Assembly: GCF_032163395.1 (NCBI RefSeq)
Contig: NZ_CP119968.1
Span: 3,994,001 to 4,058,000 of the forward strand
DNA: 64,000 nucleotides
Direction: 5' to 3'
Origin: Gloeocapsopsis dulcis
GTDB lineage: Bacteria; Cyanobacteriota; Cyanobacteriia; Cyanobacteriales; Chroococcidiopsidaceae
Shown: positions 27,508 to 37,880 of the stretch, one piece after another
How positions within the stretch are numbered: the stretch's first letter is position 1
How the letters are laid out: each line of letters starts with the position of its first letter
The notes under the pieces: generated by a model
Seen by the model: the letters and a program-made list of their open reading frames with translations, nothing else
The model's database searches: none
Told to the model about the DNA's origin: nothing
Made by a program: the position numbers and the translations under genes

Positions 27508-28461
27508 ATGGCAGAGGCATCAACGATTCAACTGCCGAGTAAAGAAAGTGCGATCGCCCTTTCTGGGGAGCATGAAGAAAACTTAAAAACCCTATCGCGA
27601 CAAACGGGCGCGACATTTGTGTTACGCGGGCAAGAACTGCACATTTCAGGAACCGAAAAGCAAATTGAACTTGCCCAAACATTAGTGCGATCGCTGTCTG
27701 ATCTATGGCTTAAAGGTAACAGTGTAGCTCTAGCTGACATTCTCACAGCACGTCAAGCGTTAGATACTCACCGCGAAAATGATCTGCAAGATTTGCAGCG
27801 CAATATTCTGGCACGAACTCGCCAAGGAGAAGAAGTTCGTGCTAAAACCTTCAAACAGCGACAGTACATTCAAGCAATCCACAAAAATGACTTGACTTTT
27901 TGCACGGGACCTGCTGGTACAGGAAAAACCTTTCTCGCAGTTGTGATTGCGGCACAAGCACTGTTAGCTAATCAGTACGAACGATTAATTCTTACACGCC
28001 CAGCCGTCGAAGCAGGAGAAAAACTCGGCTTTTTACCAGGAGACTTGCAGCAAAAAGTCAATCCTTTCCTGCGTCCCCTTTACGATGCCTTACATGAATT
28101 CATCGATCCCGAAAGAATGCCCAGCTTGATGGAACGAGGTGTGATTGAAGTTGCTCCTTTAGCTTATATGCGCGGGCGTACCTTAAACAAAGCGTTTGTC
28201 ATTGTTGATGAAGCTCAAAACACCACGCCAGCACAGATGAAAATGGTGCTTACACGTCTTGGTTTTCGTTCGCGTATGGTAGTTACTGGAGATATGACGC
28301 AAACCGACTTACCAGGACACCAAGAGTCAGGGTTAGTTGTAGCGCTGAATATTCTACGTCATGTTGAAGGTATTGGCTTTTGCGAATTTTCTCAAAAAGA
28401 CGTTGTACGACATCCTCTAGTGCAAAGAATTGTCGAAGCTTACGAGCGCTACGAAAAATAA
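27508..28461 (+). CDS. phoH: PhoH-like ATPase
   Basis: A 317-aa PhoH/PhoL-type protein with a short N-terminal KH-like region (about 25-70) and a P-loop ATPase domain: Walker A FCTGPAGTGKTFLA (about 131-144) and Walker B AFVIVDEAQNTTP. PhoH proteins are linked to RNA metabolism and ribosome maturation; despite the name, phosphate control is not general. It follows rpsP-khpA. Confidence 0.94.
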   Translation: MAEASTIQLPSKESAIALSGEHEENLKTLSRQTGATFVLRGQELHISGTEKQIELAQTLVRSLSDLWLKGNSVALADILTARQALDTHRENDLQDLQRNILARTRQGEEVRAKTFKQRQYIQAIHKNDLTFCTGPAGTGKTFLAVVIAAQALLANQYERLILTRPAVEAGEKLGFLPGDLQQKVNPFLRPLYDALHEFIDPERMPSLMERGVIEVAPLAYMRGRTLNKAFVIVDEAQNTTPAQMKMVLTRLGFRSRMVVTGDMTQTDLPGHQESGLVVALNILRHVEGIGFCEFSQKDVVRHPLVQRIVEAYERYEK

Positions 28462-28485
28462 GTTACTATCGTTCCCTAACTAATT

Positions 28486-28893
28486 ATGAATGCGACATTA
28501 AAAGAATTTTTGGAAGCTTGTGAAACACTATCAACACTGCGCTTGATTGTGACAAGTAGCGCAGCAGTTTTGGAAGCACGCGGCAAGCTGGAGAAGATAT
28601 TTTATGCTGAGTTGCCCAAAGGGAAATATGCAAATATGCACACCGAGGGGTTTGAGTTTCATCTCAATATGGATGAAATTAAGCAAGTAAAGTTTGAAAC
28701 GGGTGAGGCAAAACGAGGTAATTTTACTACGTATGCAATTCGGTTTTTGGACAAAGAGGGAAAACCAGCGCTGAGTGCGTTTCTCCAATGGGGTAAACCA
28801 GGGGAGTATGAACCAGGTCAAGTAGAAGCTTGGCAAGCTTTACGCGAACAGTATGGCGAAGTTTGGGAACCGGCTTTGGTAGAGAGTTTGTGA
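28486..28893 (+). CDS. HutX/HugX-like heme-utilisation family protein
   Basis: A 135-aa protein resembling the intracellular ChuX/HutX/HugX family (KYANMHTEGFEFHLNMDEIKQ; FLDKEGKPALSAFLQW). Family members bind heme and pass it on for storage or degradation. It starts 25 bases after phoH. No other heme-uptake genes are nearby, so a role in heme handling is inferred from family only. Confidence 0.75.
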   Translation: MNATLKEFLEACETLSTLRLIVTSSAAVLEARGKLEKIFYAELPKGKYANMHTEGFEFHLNMDEIKQVKFETGEAKRGNFTTYAIRFLDKEGKPALSAFLQWGKPGEYEPGQVEAWQALREQYGEVWEPALVESL

Positions 28894-28928
28894 GGAGATT
28901 GAACACAGAGAATACAGAGATTAGAGAA

Positions 28929-29333
28929 GTGAGATTCTTTTGGGGTTTGTGTCTCGTTATTGCCTTGTTTTTAGGCAGTGGAGAGGCTGCGGCTGGGCAA
29001 TTAGCCGAACGATTGGCAATTCCTCAATGGAATAAGCCTGTAGTACAGGTAGCTAAAGGAGACTTAGCATATCCAGATTGGATGGCTGGTACTTGGAATG
29101 TTAATAAAGTTGAATCCACAACCGCCTACCACTACTTGCCACAATCTCATTTTGTAATTGAAGCTGATCAAGGTACTGCCGTCTATTTATCTCCTCAAGA
29201 TCCAGATTACTTCGCTGCAACTTCTCGACCTGTAGCACTTTATCGCTATCGGTTAGAATTTAGTCCTGTTGATGTTGTACCACAAACAAAGCAATTAGCA
29301 ATTAGCACTAATAGTTCTAGTTCAGCTTTTTAG
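28929..29333 (+). CDS. DUF6816-like secreted protein, apparently with an internal deletion
   Basis: From the GTG at 28929 the product is 134 aa with a signal peptide (FFWGLCLVIALFLGSGEAAAG). The first part (GDLAYPDWMAGTW) and the second part (ESTTAYHYLP, YLSPQDPDYF, RPVALYRYRLEFSP) match, as I recall the family, the start and end of DUF6816 proteins of cyanobacteria, which are about 240-270 aa. About 100 residues expected between GTW and the TTAY block are missing, in frame, near 29092-29110. Function of the family is unknown. The open frame extends back into the HutX gene, but that part is not family-like. Confidence 0.65.
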   Translation: MRFFWGLCLVIALFLGSGEAAAGQLAERLAIPQWNKPVVQVAKGDLAYPDWMAGTWNVNKVESTTAYHYLPQSHFVIEADQGTAVYLSPQDPDYFAATSRPVALYRYRLEFSPVDVVPQTKQLAISTNSSSSAF

Positions 29334-29416
29334 TGCCGAGCTTCATTTATGTAGTTTTTTTGTAGTACACTGTATTATGAAAGCTGCGATCGCAGCCATT
29401 TAGTTGGTACAGCAAT

Positions 29417-31234
29417 ATGGCAAATTTGCGCGATATCCTCAATTACTACCAAAAATATCGGGCGATCGCAATTTTGAGTATTGCGGCGGCAAGCCTCTTT
29501 GAAATTATCGATCTTGTTGTGCCGTATGCGATTGGACAAATTTTAAACGTACTCTCGAATCAACCTGTAGATGGGATAGTACAAAGTGCGATCGCAACAA
29601 TTTCCCAACTAACACAAACACCTGTCAACCAGTTATTTTCGTTGGCAGTACTGTTAGGCTTAGTCTTCTTAGTCACTGTAGTGCGCGCCCCAGTACAAGT
29701 TCGGTTAAGCTGGTGGTTCCATTGGGATATTGCCTTACGTACCCGTCGCGATCATGCCCAAAAGACACTAGAGAAAATCCTCACACTACCACTAGAATTT
29801 TATGACGAAAATAACCCTGGGCGGATTGCGGGGCGAGTAGCAAGAGGACTCGAAAACCATACTTGGACTTATCCAGAAATTGCGGGACAATTGATTCCTA
29901 AGCTATTGAGAGTCTTAGGAATTTTCCTGATTATTTGGTTCATTGAGTGGCGAATCGCGTTGTTATTTCTTGTATCTTTCATTTTCATTCTCAGCTTTAG
30001 TCTTAAAGACTTAAAGCAGTTGATGGATCAAGAACGACGGCTAGATCGGTATATGGAAAATACCCAAAGCCGCACTTCAGAGATTATTACCAATATCAAA
30101 ACTGTCAAAGCTTTTGCAACCGAAGCCGCAGAGTTAAAACGGCAACGACAGCGCTTGGATCGCGAACTGCAGGTTGTCATTTATCGCATCCACTTGGGTT
30201 ACGTTAAGTTAGCAACTTGGCAAAGAACCATAGTTCAGTTTTGTGTTTTTGCGGTATTGGGTTTAGCCCTTGCAACTACGCTAGGAGGACAAATCTCCAT
30301 AGGACACTTTGTTACGACATTAACGATTTCTAGCATGGCGTATGCTGAACTTGAACCGATTAGCAACTTAGCAGAGATCTTTGCACGTCGCTATGCTTCC
30401 ATGCTGCGATTTCACGAGTTTATGCAGCAACCAACGGGGAAAGATGCTGCAAGTTTGGTAAATACATCCTCAAATATAGGGATGTATGACTTTACTGGCA
30501 AAGTTGAGTTTTCTCACATAACTTTTGGTTATGACCCAAATCGTCCAGTTTTAAAGGATATTAATTTATTAATCGAACCGTATCAAACTGTCGCACTTGT
30601 TGGGCGTTCCGGTTCGGGTAAATCAACTTTAGTAAAGTTACTGTTTCGCTATTTTGAACCTAATCAAGGTCAAATTCTGATCGACGGTCAGGATATTCAC
30701 GATTTAGACGTTGCTGGATACCGCCGCCGCTTGGCAATTGTGCATCAAGAAGTTGATGTTTTTAATGGAACTTTGCTTGATAACCTTACCTACGGTAATC
30801 CTCATGTAAGTTTCGCACAAGTTGAGGAGGCTTGTCGCATTGCGAGATTGGATGAGGTGATTCAACAAATGCCGCAAGGATACAATACGGTAGTTGGTGA
30901 AAGAGGTTTGCGTTTATCAGGTGGACAAAGACAAAGACTAGGAATTGCGCGATCGCTTTTAGTCGATCCTGATGTCTTGATATTTGATGAAGCAACTTCG
31001 AGTTTAGATTACGAATCAGAACGTTCGATTCAACTTGCCATGCGCTCAATTTTAGGTACTCGTACTACAATCATCATTGCTCACCGTCTGAGTACTGTGC
31101 GCGAAGCGGATAAAATTGTTGTTCTCGACCAAGGTAAAATTGTTGAAGCTGGCAGTCATGATGAATTACTGCGTCAACAAGGTATTTACCGTCGCTTGCA
31201 CTCGCTGCAAGAAACTGGAGAACTGTTGAGCTAG
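29417..31234 (+). CDS. ABC exporter, fused permease-ATPase (MsbA/MdlB type)
   Basis: A 605-aa half-transporter. Residues about 1-330 form the six-helix exporter domain, and about 360-600 the ATPase with Walker A GRSGSGKST, signature LSGGQRQR and Walker B VLIFDEATSSLD. It would act as a homodimer at the inner membrane and export lipid or drug-like substrates. It is not in an obvious operon. It is of the same general class as, but clearly different from, the gene at 58533. Confidence 0.92.
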   Translation: MANLRDILNYYQKYRAIAILSIAAASLFEIIDLVVPYAIGQILNVLSNQPVDGIVQSAIATISQLTQTPVNQLFSLAVLLGLVFLVTVVRAPVQVRLSWWFHWDIALRTRRDHAQKTLEKILTLPLEFYDENNPGRIAGRVARGLENHTWTYPEIAGQLIPKLLRVLGIFLIIWFIEWRIALLFLVSFIFILSFSLKDLKQLMDQERRLDRYMENTQSRTSEIITNIKTVKAFATEAAELKRQRQRLDRELQVVIYRIHLGYVKLATWQRTIVQFCVFAVLGLALATTLGGQISIGHFVTTLTISSMAYAELEPISNLAEIFARRYASMLRFHEFMQQPTGKDAASLVNTSSNIGMYDFTGKVEFSHITFGYDPNRPVLKDINLLIEPYQTVALVGRSGSGKSTLVKLLFRYFEPNQGQILIDGQDIHDLDVAGYRRRLAIVHQEVDVFNGTLLDNLTYGNPHVSFAQVEEACRIARLDEVIQQMPQGYNTVVGERGLRLSGGQRQRLGIARSLLVDPDVLIFDEATSSLDYESERSIQLAMRSILGTRTTIIIAHRLSTVREADKIVVLDQGKIVEAGSHDELLRQQGIYRRLHSLQETGELLS

Positions 31235-31360
31235 AAAGACAAATACGGGTAGCCTTAGGCAGACAAGATGCCTAGCCCAATTATTTAATTTAGTTACACC
31301 ACAAAAAATATCTTTCTTTTTTTTAAAGCTTGCGCTACTATAATAAATCGTGGGTTAAAA

Positions 31361-31443
31361 GGGTCGATGCCCGAGTGGTTAATGGGGGCGGACTGTAAAT
31401 CCGCTGGTTTACACCTACGCTGGTTCAAATCCAGCTCGGCCCA
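31361..31443 (+). tRNA. tRNA-Tyr (anticodon GTA)
   Basis: An 83-base gene with a 7-bp acceptor stem (GGGTCGA/TCGGCCC, one T-G pair), anticodon stem GCGGA/TCCGC with loop CTGTAAA, a long variable arm, and T-loop GGTTCAAATCC. The long variable arm fits Tyr. Confidence 0.95.
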
Positions 31444-31454
31444 CCTCAAATTTT

Positions 31455-31526
31455 GCCCATGTAGCTCAGTGGTAGAGCACTTCATTGGTAATGAAGAGGT
31501 CACGAGTTCAATCCTCGTCATGGGCT
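31455..31526 (+). tRNA. tRNA-Thr (anticodon GGT)
   Basis: A 72-base gene with acceptor stem GCCCATG/CATGGGC, D-arm GTAGCTCAGTGGTAGAGCAC, anticodon stem CTTCA/TGAAG with loop TTGGTAA, and T-loop GAGTTCAATCCTC. It lies 11 bases after tRNA-Tyr, a common bacterial pairing. Confidence 0.96.
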
Positions 31527-31949
31527 TTTAGGTTGTCTAAAAGCTCTTATAAGCTTAACTCGTCAAGTATCCTCTTAGTAGCTTCTCAAGACCATACTCT
31601 TTACAGCATAAATTACAAGTGCCCTCCGACTAAAGTCGGGGCTACTCAAGTAAAGTTTTAAGTTTTGAATTTTGAATTAAAAGAATTTTCCTAACTCAAC
31701 ACTCAAAACTCTGAATTGGTGGACTTTGTTTGTTGAGCAGCGAATTCATTCGCCAAGCTTGCTCAGCTTCGACGATCAAGAGTGCGATCGCCCATAACTT
31801 AAACCTCATAGTTTTCTGTCATATAACTTCTTGACAGCCTGCTTGCTGCATGATCGCTTTAATTGAGGTAACTTGAAAATACCCTTTGAAAGCTGCGAAT
31901 TTTGCTTGGTCAACTAGACTACGTACTCTATAAGCGTTGAAACAAGAAT
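31527..31949. other. Intergenic region before the large sensor gene
   Basis: No gene seen in these 423 bases. It contains a short palindromic element (CCGACTAAAGTCGG near 31626) related to one at 4031, a heptad-repeat block at 31655-31712, and a HIP1-like site at about 31784. Confidence 0.6.
31655..31712. repeat. Heptad-repeat block
   Basis: AAGTTTTGAATTTTGAATT-like units are followed by AACTCAACACTCAAAACTC, so the two parts are inverted and can form a hairpin, as at 8297-8480. Confidence 0.8.
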
Positions 31950-34900
31950 ATGAGCATTGCGATCGCTGGTTATACGCCGCTAGAAATTATCTGTCAAAGC
32001 ACTCACACTATTACTTATCGCGCTTATCGAGAACTAGACCAAACCTCAGTTATTATTAAAACGCTTAAAGCGGAGCCTCCATCTATTGAAGAACTTACCT
32101 GCTTAAAACATGAATATAAAATTCTCCAAGAATTAGAAATAAAAGGACTGCTTAAACCATTCGCCTTTGAAAACTATCAAAATGGCTTGGCACTCATCTG
32201 TGCAGATTTCGCAGGGGAATCTTTAGAAAAATTAATACCACGAAATTTTGAATTAAAAGAATTTTTGCAGATTGCAATCCAAATAGTTGCAACCGTTGCT
32301 GAGTTACACCAAAACGGTATTGTCCACAAAAATATTCAGCCCTGTCATATCCTGATTAATTGCGATCGCCAAATTCTCATTATTGACCTCAGTCTTTCCT
32401 CACGCTTATTGAGAGAAAATCAAAGTATTCGTCACCCTCATTTGCTTGAAGGCAATCTTGCGTATATATCACCTGAGCAAACAGGAAGGATGAACCGCTC
32501 GATTGATTACCGGACTGACTTTTATTCTTTGGGCGTTACCTTCTATGAAATGCTGACAGGACAGCGACCATTTCAGGTAAGTAATCCCTTAGAACTAGTT
32601 CACTGTCATATTGCTAAAGCAGCATTACCACCTAGCAAACTCAACCCAGAAATTCCACAGGTGGTTTCAGAAATAGTCATGAAATTGTTAGCAAAAACCG
32701 CAGAAGATCGCTATCAAAGTGCTTTGGGTTTAAAGACTGACTTAGACACTTGCCTGAGAATGCTACAAACAGATGGAGAAATTTCTAGCTTTGCTGTTGG
32801 ACAGCTAGATTCATACAGTCAATTTCTCATTCCGCAAAAACTTTATGGTCGTGAACGAGAAGTAGCTACTTTAGTCGATGCTTTTCAGCGAGTCAGCCAG
32901 GGAACCACTGAAGTGATGCTAGTCAGTGGTTATTCTGGAATCGGTAAGTCTTCCCTAGTTAATGAAGTCCATAAACCAATTGTTGCAGCTCAGGGATATT
33001 TCGTTTCGGGAAAATTTGACCAATTTAAACGGAATATTCCTTATGCTTCTCTAATTCAAGCATTTCAAGAATTGATACGACAGTTGCTCACCGAAAGTAG
33101 CCATATAATTGCAATATGGCAAGCCAAGCTTTTAGCAGCGTTGGGTTCCAATGGTCAGATTATTATTAATGTGATTCCCGAAGTTGAACGCATTATTGGT
33201 GCGCAACCAGCAGTACCTAGCTTAGGACTAGCTGAATCTCAAAACCGATTTAATCGAGTATTTCAACAATTCATTCGCGTATTTACGCAGCCAGAACATC
33301 CACTAGCGATCTTTCTAGATGACTTACAGTGGGCAGATCTCGCTTCACTGAAACTCATTCAGTCAATTATCAGTAGTCCAGATAGCCAATATCTGTTGCT
33401 GATTGGCGCTTATCGCGATAACGAAGTTAGCGCCACACATCCGTTGATGCTAACTTTGGACGAAATGCAACAAAGTGCAACAGTCAACAATATTGTTCTC
33501 CAGCCTTTACAAATTACCCATGTCAACCAATTAATCAGTGATACTCTCCACAGTAATACATCACAAATAGCATCACTGGCTGATTTAGTGTTTCACAAAA
33601 CACAGGGAAATCCCTTCTTCTTAACTCAGCTACTCAAATCTCTTTACCAAGAAAACCTTTTGTCCTTTAATTTTAATAAAGGTTACTGGCAATGGGATAT
33701 TCATCGTTTACAAAGTATTGATATCACCGACAATGTTGTCGAATTAATGGTTAGCCAACTTCAAAAGTTGTCGCCCAAGACGCAAAACGTTCTCAAATTT
33801 GCTGCCTGCGTTGGAGATAAATTTACTTTAGATGTTTTAGCCATTGTCAATGAGCAATCTCCATCTAAAACGGCTACTGATTTGTGGGAAGCGCTGCAAG
33901 CTGGTTTAATTTTGCCACTTTCTGAAGCTTACAAGATTCCACTAGTACTTGACCTAGAAACCTCAGTAGCACAGTTTGAATCTTTAAAAATCAGTTATAT
34001 TTTTTTGCATGACCGCGTACAACAAGCAGCTTATTCACTAATTCCAGATTCACAGAAAAAAGAAACTCACTTAAAAATTGGGCATTTATTATTACAAAAT
34101 ACTAAAGAAGAAGAACGCGAAGAAAGTATTTTTGCTTTAGTGAATCAACTCAACTATGGTACTGATTTACTAACTACTGAATCAGAAAAATATGATCTAG
34201 CTCAACTTAATCTCATTGCAGGTCGAAAAGCAAAAATAGCAACAGCTTATGATTCGGCAATGCGCTATCTCAATGTAGGATTGGGGTTATTAACAGTTAA
34301 TAGTTGGCTTCATCACTACGAACTTACACTAGCACTTTATGAGTTAGCAGCAGAGACAGCTTACCTCAGCGGCGATTTTGAGCAAATGGAGAAATGGGTA
34401 ACAGTTGTTCTGCAAAACGCAAACACCCATATTGACAAAATGAAAGTTTATGAAGTCAAAATTCAAGCTTGCATGGCGCAAGTCAAACAACTTGAAGCTG
34501 TCAAAATTGGGTTACAAGCACTGAAATTACTAGGGATAAAGTTACCAGAAAAGCCCAGCCCCTTAGACATTCAACAAACATTAAGTCGAACAGCAACAAA
34601 TCTAGCTGGCAAGAATATTGCAGATTTGATCAATTTACCTGTTATGACAGAGGTAGATAAGCTAGCAGCCGTACGTATGCTCACAAGCATGGGTTCTCCT
34701 ACTTATCAAGCTGCACCCACACTGTTTCCGTTAGTCGTGTGCGAACAGGTCAATTTATCACTTGAATACGGCAATGCACCTTTCTCAGCCTATGGATATG
34801 CTTGTTATGGTGTCCTTTTAAATGGGGTAGTTCAAGATACTGAATCTGCTTATAAATTTGGCAAATTGGCTTTAAGTTTAGTCGAAAAGTTTAATGTCCT

Positions 34901-37880
34901 AGAACTCAAGGCAAGTGTATTTTTTGTAGCTGGGGCGTGTACAATTCATGGGAAAGTTCATGCTAAAGAAACTTTACCACTTTTACTAAATGGATATGAA
35001 AGTGGTCTAGAAAACGGTCATTTTGAATATGGTGGCTATGCTGCCATGCAAAAATGCCAGTATTCCTACCTTATTGGTCAGGAATTAACAAGACTTGAAC
35101 GAGAAATGGCAGCCACTAGTAACGCACTAGCTCAACTTAAGCAAGAAAATGCGTTGAGTTGGAATCAAATCTTTCAGCAGGCAATTCTTACCTTACTAAA
35201 TCTTTCTGAAAATCCTTGCTATCTATTCGGTGAAGCTTACAATGAGGAGCAATCGTTACCACTTCTTAAAAAAGCTAATGACCGAACTGGATTACATTAT
35301 TTTTATCTAAACAAACTGCTCCTTTGTTATTTATTTAGAGAATATCATCAGGCAATAGCAAATGCAGTTCATGCTGAAGAGTATTTAGATGGGGTGAAAG
35401 CGTTTCTTGTTGTACCAGTATTTTATTTTTACGATTCTTTAGCACAACTAGCGATATATTCATTAGCATCTTTGCAGCAAGAACACCTCTTGAATCGGGT
35501 GGAGAACAATCAAGAAAAGATGCGAAAATGGGCAAACCATGCCCCGATGAATTTTCAGCATAAATATGAGCTGGTAGAAGCAGAGAAAGCACGGGTGTTG
35601 GGTCAACATTGGCAAGCGATGGAGTATTACGATCGCGCGATCGCCCAAGCTAAAGAGCAAGGTTATCTTCAAGAAGAAGCTTTGGCGAATGAATTAGCCG
35701 CAGAATTTTATTTCTCACAAGGTAGAGACAAGGTTGCACAAGTTTATTTAGTCGAGGCTTACTATGGCTACCTGCGTTGGGGAGCAACAGCAAAAGTTAA
35801 AGATTTAGAAACCCAATATCCACAAGTTTTGGCACAAACTCTCAAGCAAGACAACCCTGAAGAGGTATCAAAAAACCTAGATTTAGCGACGGTGATGAAA
35901 GCCTCGCAAGCACTTTCGAGTGAAATTGTCTTGAGCAACTTACTCACAAAGCTTATTCAAATTGTGCTTGAAAATGCGGGTGCCCAAAAGGGCTTTTTAC
36001 TTTTAGATCAAGCTGGAGAACTTGTTATTGAAGCATCGGGAGGAATTGATCTTGATGAAATTGTTGTAGAAACGGTGCAATGCGATCGCCCGATCCTTCC
36101 TGTCTCTGTCATCAATTATGTCGTAAGAACTCAAGAAGCGATCGTTCTCAACGACGCAACAACAGAAGAAATCTTTGCTGTCGATCCTTACATTCTTGAA
36201 TACAAACCAAAGTCAGTTTTATGCATGCCAATACTACACCAAGGTAGACTGACAGGGATTCTTTATCTAGAGAACAATCTAACTACGGGAGCCTTTACAC
36301 GCGATCGCCTAGAAGTCTTGCAACTTTTATCGGCGCAAGCAGCCATCTCAATTGAGAATGCTCGTCTCTACAAAGATCTGGAAAATTACAACCGGACACT
36401 AGAAGCAAAAGTCGCAGAACGAACACTAGAGTTACAAGATAAGAATTCGCAACTGCAACAAGAAATCCACGAACGCCAGCGGGCTGAAGAAGGCGCCGAA
36501 TCGGCTAATCGCGCTAAGAGTCAATTTCTTGCCAACATGAGCCACGAACTGCGGACACCGCTCAATGGAATTTTGGGTTATGCTCAAATCCTCAAGAAAG
36601 CAAAGACATTGACCGAACAACAAAAGAATGGCTTAAACATCATTCATCGCTGTGGCGATCATCTCTTAATTCTGATTAACGATATTTTAGACCTGTCCAA
36701 AATTGAAGCTCAGAAAATGGAACTTTATCCTAGTGATTTCCATCTTCCTTCATTTTTAGAAGAACTTGTGGCAATCTGCCAAATTCGCGCTGCACAAAAA
36801 AGAATTTATTTAACAGCTGAATTATCATCAACACTTCCTCAATTTGTCCAAGCTGATGAGAAACGGTTACGCCAAATATTGCTCAACTTATTAGGTAATG
36901 CGATTAAGTTTACACAAAAGGGTAGCGTGACTTTTCGAGTGAGCGATCGCGATCATCAACTGTTATTTCAAGTAGTAGATACAGGTGTTGGGATAGCAGC
37001 AGAGCAATTGTCAGAAATCTTTTTGCCATTTCAACAGGTAGGCGAACATCGCCGTCACACTGAAGGCACAGGCTTGGGTTTAGCAATCAGTCGGCAGTTG
37101 GTACAAATGATGGGCAGTGACATAACGGTGCAGAGTATCCTAGGTCAAGGAAGTGTTTTTTCGTTTGCCTTAGATCTACCCAGATGCCAATCAACTCAAG
37201 TTGCTAGCCCAGATGCCCGCAGAATTATTGGTTTTGAAAGCAACAAACGAAAGATTCTCGTCGTAGACGACAAGTCATTAAATCGTTCTGTCTTAGTTAA
37301 TATGCTAGAACCACTAGGATTTGAAGTTGCAGAAGCAACAGACGGCTTAGATTGTCTTGCCAAAGTTCAAAAATTTAAACCTGATTGTATTTTTATAGAC
37401 TTAGTCATGCCCGCAATGGATGGCTTTGAAACGACTCGTCGCCTGAGGACATCACCCGATCTCGCAGGTGTTGTTGTGATTGCGGTTTCGGCAAGTGTGT
37501 TTGCTTTTGACCAACAGCAAAGTCAAGCAGTTGGTTGTGACGATTTTCTCTCTAAACCAATTCGAGAGACAGAGCTACTAGAAAAATTAAGAATTTATTT
37601 AAGTTTAAAATGGGTGTATGAGGAAGACACTGCACAAGATTTAGATAAATTACACGAGCGATTGGCAGCAGAAACTATTATTCCACCTCCACCAGAAGAA
37701 ATGGCAGTTTTGCTGGATTTGGCGATGATGGGCGATCTCAGAAGTATTCTCGAACAAACCGCTAGAATTGAAGCATTGGATCGGCAATACTTACCATTTG
37801 CCCTCCATCTCCGTCAACTTGCCAAAGGTTATCAAGAGAGACAAATTTTAGAGTTTGTCAAAAAATATGCAGGGGTTTGA
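31950..37880 (+). CDS. Hybrid sensor: kinase-like/AAA ATPase/GAF/histidine kinase/receiver
   Basis: A 1976-aa signalling protein. Domains in order: Ser/Thr kinase-like (about 1-270), AAA/ORC-type ATPase with P-loop SGYSGIGKSS (about 295-560), long helical TPR-like region (about 600-1300), GAF (about 1320-1480), histidine kinase with phospho-accepting His1532 (MSHELRTPLNG) and an ATP-binding domain, and a receiver with Asp1817 (FIDLVMPAMDG). The first five match the large serine/threonine kinase-histidine kinase proteins of cyanobacteria. The kinase-like domain keeps Lys37, but the catalytic HRD motif reads HKN (Asn128), the following Asn is His and DFG is DLS, so it is probably catalytically dead. 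The next gene starts directly at its stop codon. Confidence 0.9.
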   Translation: MSIAIAGYTPLEIICQSTHTITYRAYRELDQTSVIIKTLKAEPPSIEELTCLKHEYKILQELEIKGLLKPFAFENYQNGLALICADFAGESLEKLIPRNFELKEFLQIAIQIVATVAELHQNGIVHKNIQPCHILINCDRQILIIDLSLSSRLLRENQSIRHPHLLEGNLAYISPEQTGRMNRSIDYRTDFYSLGVTFYEMLTGQRPFQVSNPLELVHCHIAKAALPPSKLNPEIPQVVSEIVMKLLAKTAEDRYQSALGLKTDLDTCLRMLQTDGEISSFAVGQLDSYSQFLIPQKLYGREREVATLVDAFQRVSQGTTEVMLVSGYSGIGKSSLVNEVHKPIVAAQGYFVSGKFDQFKRNIPYASLIQAFQELIRQLLTESSHIIAIWQAKLLAALGSNGQIIINVIPEVERIIGAQPAVPSLGLAESQNRFNRVFQQFIRVFTQPEHPLAIFLDDLQWADLASLKLIQSIISSPDSQYLLLIGAYRDNEVSATHPLMLTLDEMQQSATVNNIVLQPLQITHVNQLISDTLHSNTSQIASLADLVFHKTQGNPFFLTQLLKSLYQENLLSFNFNKGYWQWDIHRLQSIDITDNVVELMVSQLQKLSPKTQNVLKFAACVGDKFTLDVLAIVNEQSPSKTATDLWEALQAGLILPLSEAYKIPLVLDLETSVAQFESLKISYIFLHDRVQQAAYSLIPDSQKKETHLKIGHLLLQNTKEEEREESIFALVNQLNYGTDLLTTESEKYDLAQLNLIAGRKAKIATAYDSAMRYLNVGLGLLTVNSWLHHYELTLALYELAAETAYLSGDFEQMEKWVTVVLQNANTHIDKMKVYEVKIQACMAQVKQLEAVKIGLQALKLLGIKLPEKPSPLDIQQTLSRTATNLAGKNIADLINLPVMTEVDKLAAVRMLTSMGSPTYQAAPTLFPLVVCEQVNLSLEYGNAPFSAYGYACYGVLLNGVVQDTESAYKFGKLALSLVEKFNVLELKASVFFVAGACTIHGKVHAKETLPLLLNGYESGLENGHFEYGGYAAMQKCQYSYLIGQELTRLEREMAATSNALAQLKQENALSWNQIFQQAILTLLNLSENPCYLFGEAYNEEQSLPLLKKANDRTGLHYFYLNKLLLCYLFREYHQAIANAVHAEEYLDGVKAFLVVPVFYFYDSLAQLAIYSLASLQQEHLLNRVENNQEKMRKWANHAPMNFQHKYELVEAEKARVLGQHWQAMEYYDRAIAQAKEQGYLQEEALANELAAEFYFSQGRDKVAQVYLVEAYYGYLRWGATAKVKDLETQYPQVLAQTLKQDNPEEVSKNLDLATVMKASQALSSEIVLSNLLTKLIQIVLENAGAQKGFLLLDQAGELVIEASGGIDLDEIVVETVQCDRPILPVSVINYVVRTQEAIVLNDATTEEIFAVDPYILEYKPKSVLCMPILHQGRLTGILYLENNLTTGAFTRDRLEVLQLLSAQAAISIENARLYKDLENYNRTLEAKVAERTLELQDKNSQLQQEIHERQRAEEGAESANRAKSQFLANMSHELRTPLNGILGYAQILKKAKTLTEQQKNGLNIIHRCGDHLLILINDILDLSKIEAQKMELYPSDFHLPSFLEELVAICQIRAAQKRIYLTAELSSTLPQFVQADEKRLRQILLNLLGNAIKFTQKGSVTFRVSDRDHQLLFQVVDTGVGIAAEQLSEIFLPFQQVGEHRRHTEGTGLGLAISRQLVQMMGSDITVQSILGQGSVFSFALDLPRCQSTQVASPDARRIIGFESNKRKILVVDDKSLNRSVLVNMLEPLGFEVAEATDGLDCLAKVQKFKPDCIFIDLVMPAMDGFETTRRLRTSPDLAGVVVIAVSASVFAFDQQQSQAVGCDDFLSKPIRETELLEKLRIYLSLKWVYEEDTAQDLDKLHERLAAETIIPPPPEEMAVLLDLAMMGDLRSILEQTARIEALDRQYLPFALHLRQLAKGYQERQILEFVKKYAGV

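Noticed and set aside
31294-31521. Minus-strand 75-codon open frame
   Set aside because: It is the complement of the tRNA-Tyr and tRNA-Thr genes and cannot be a protein gene.
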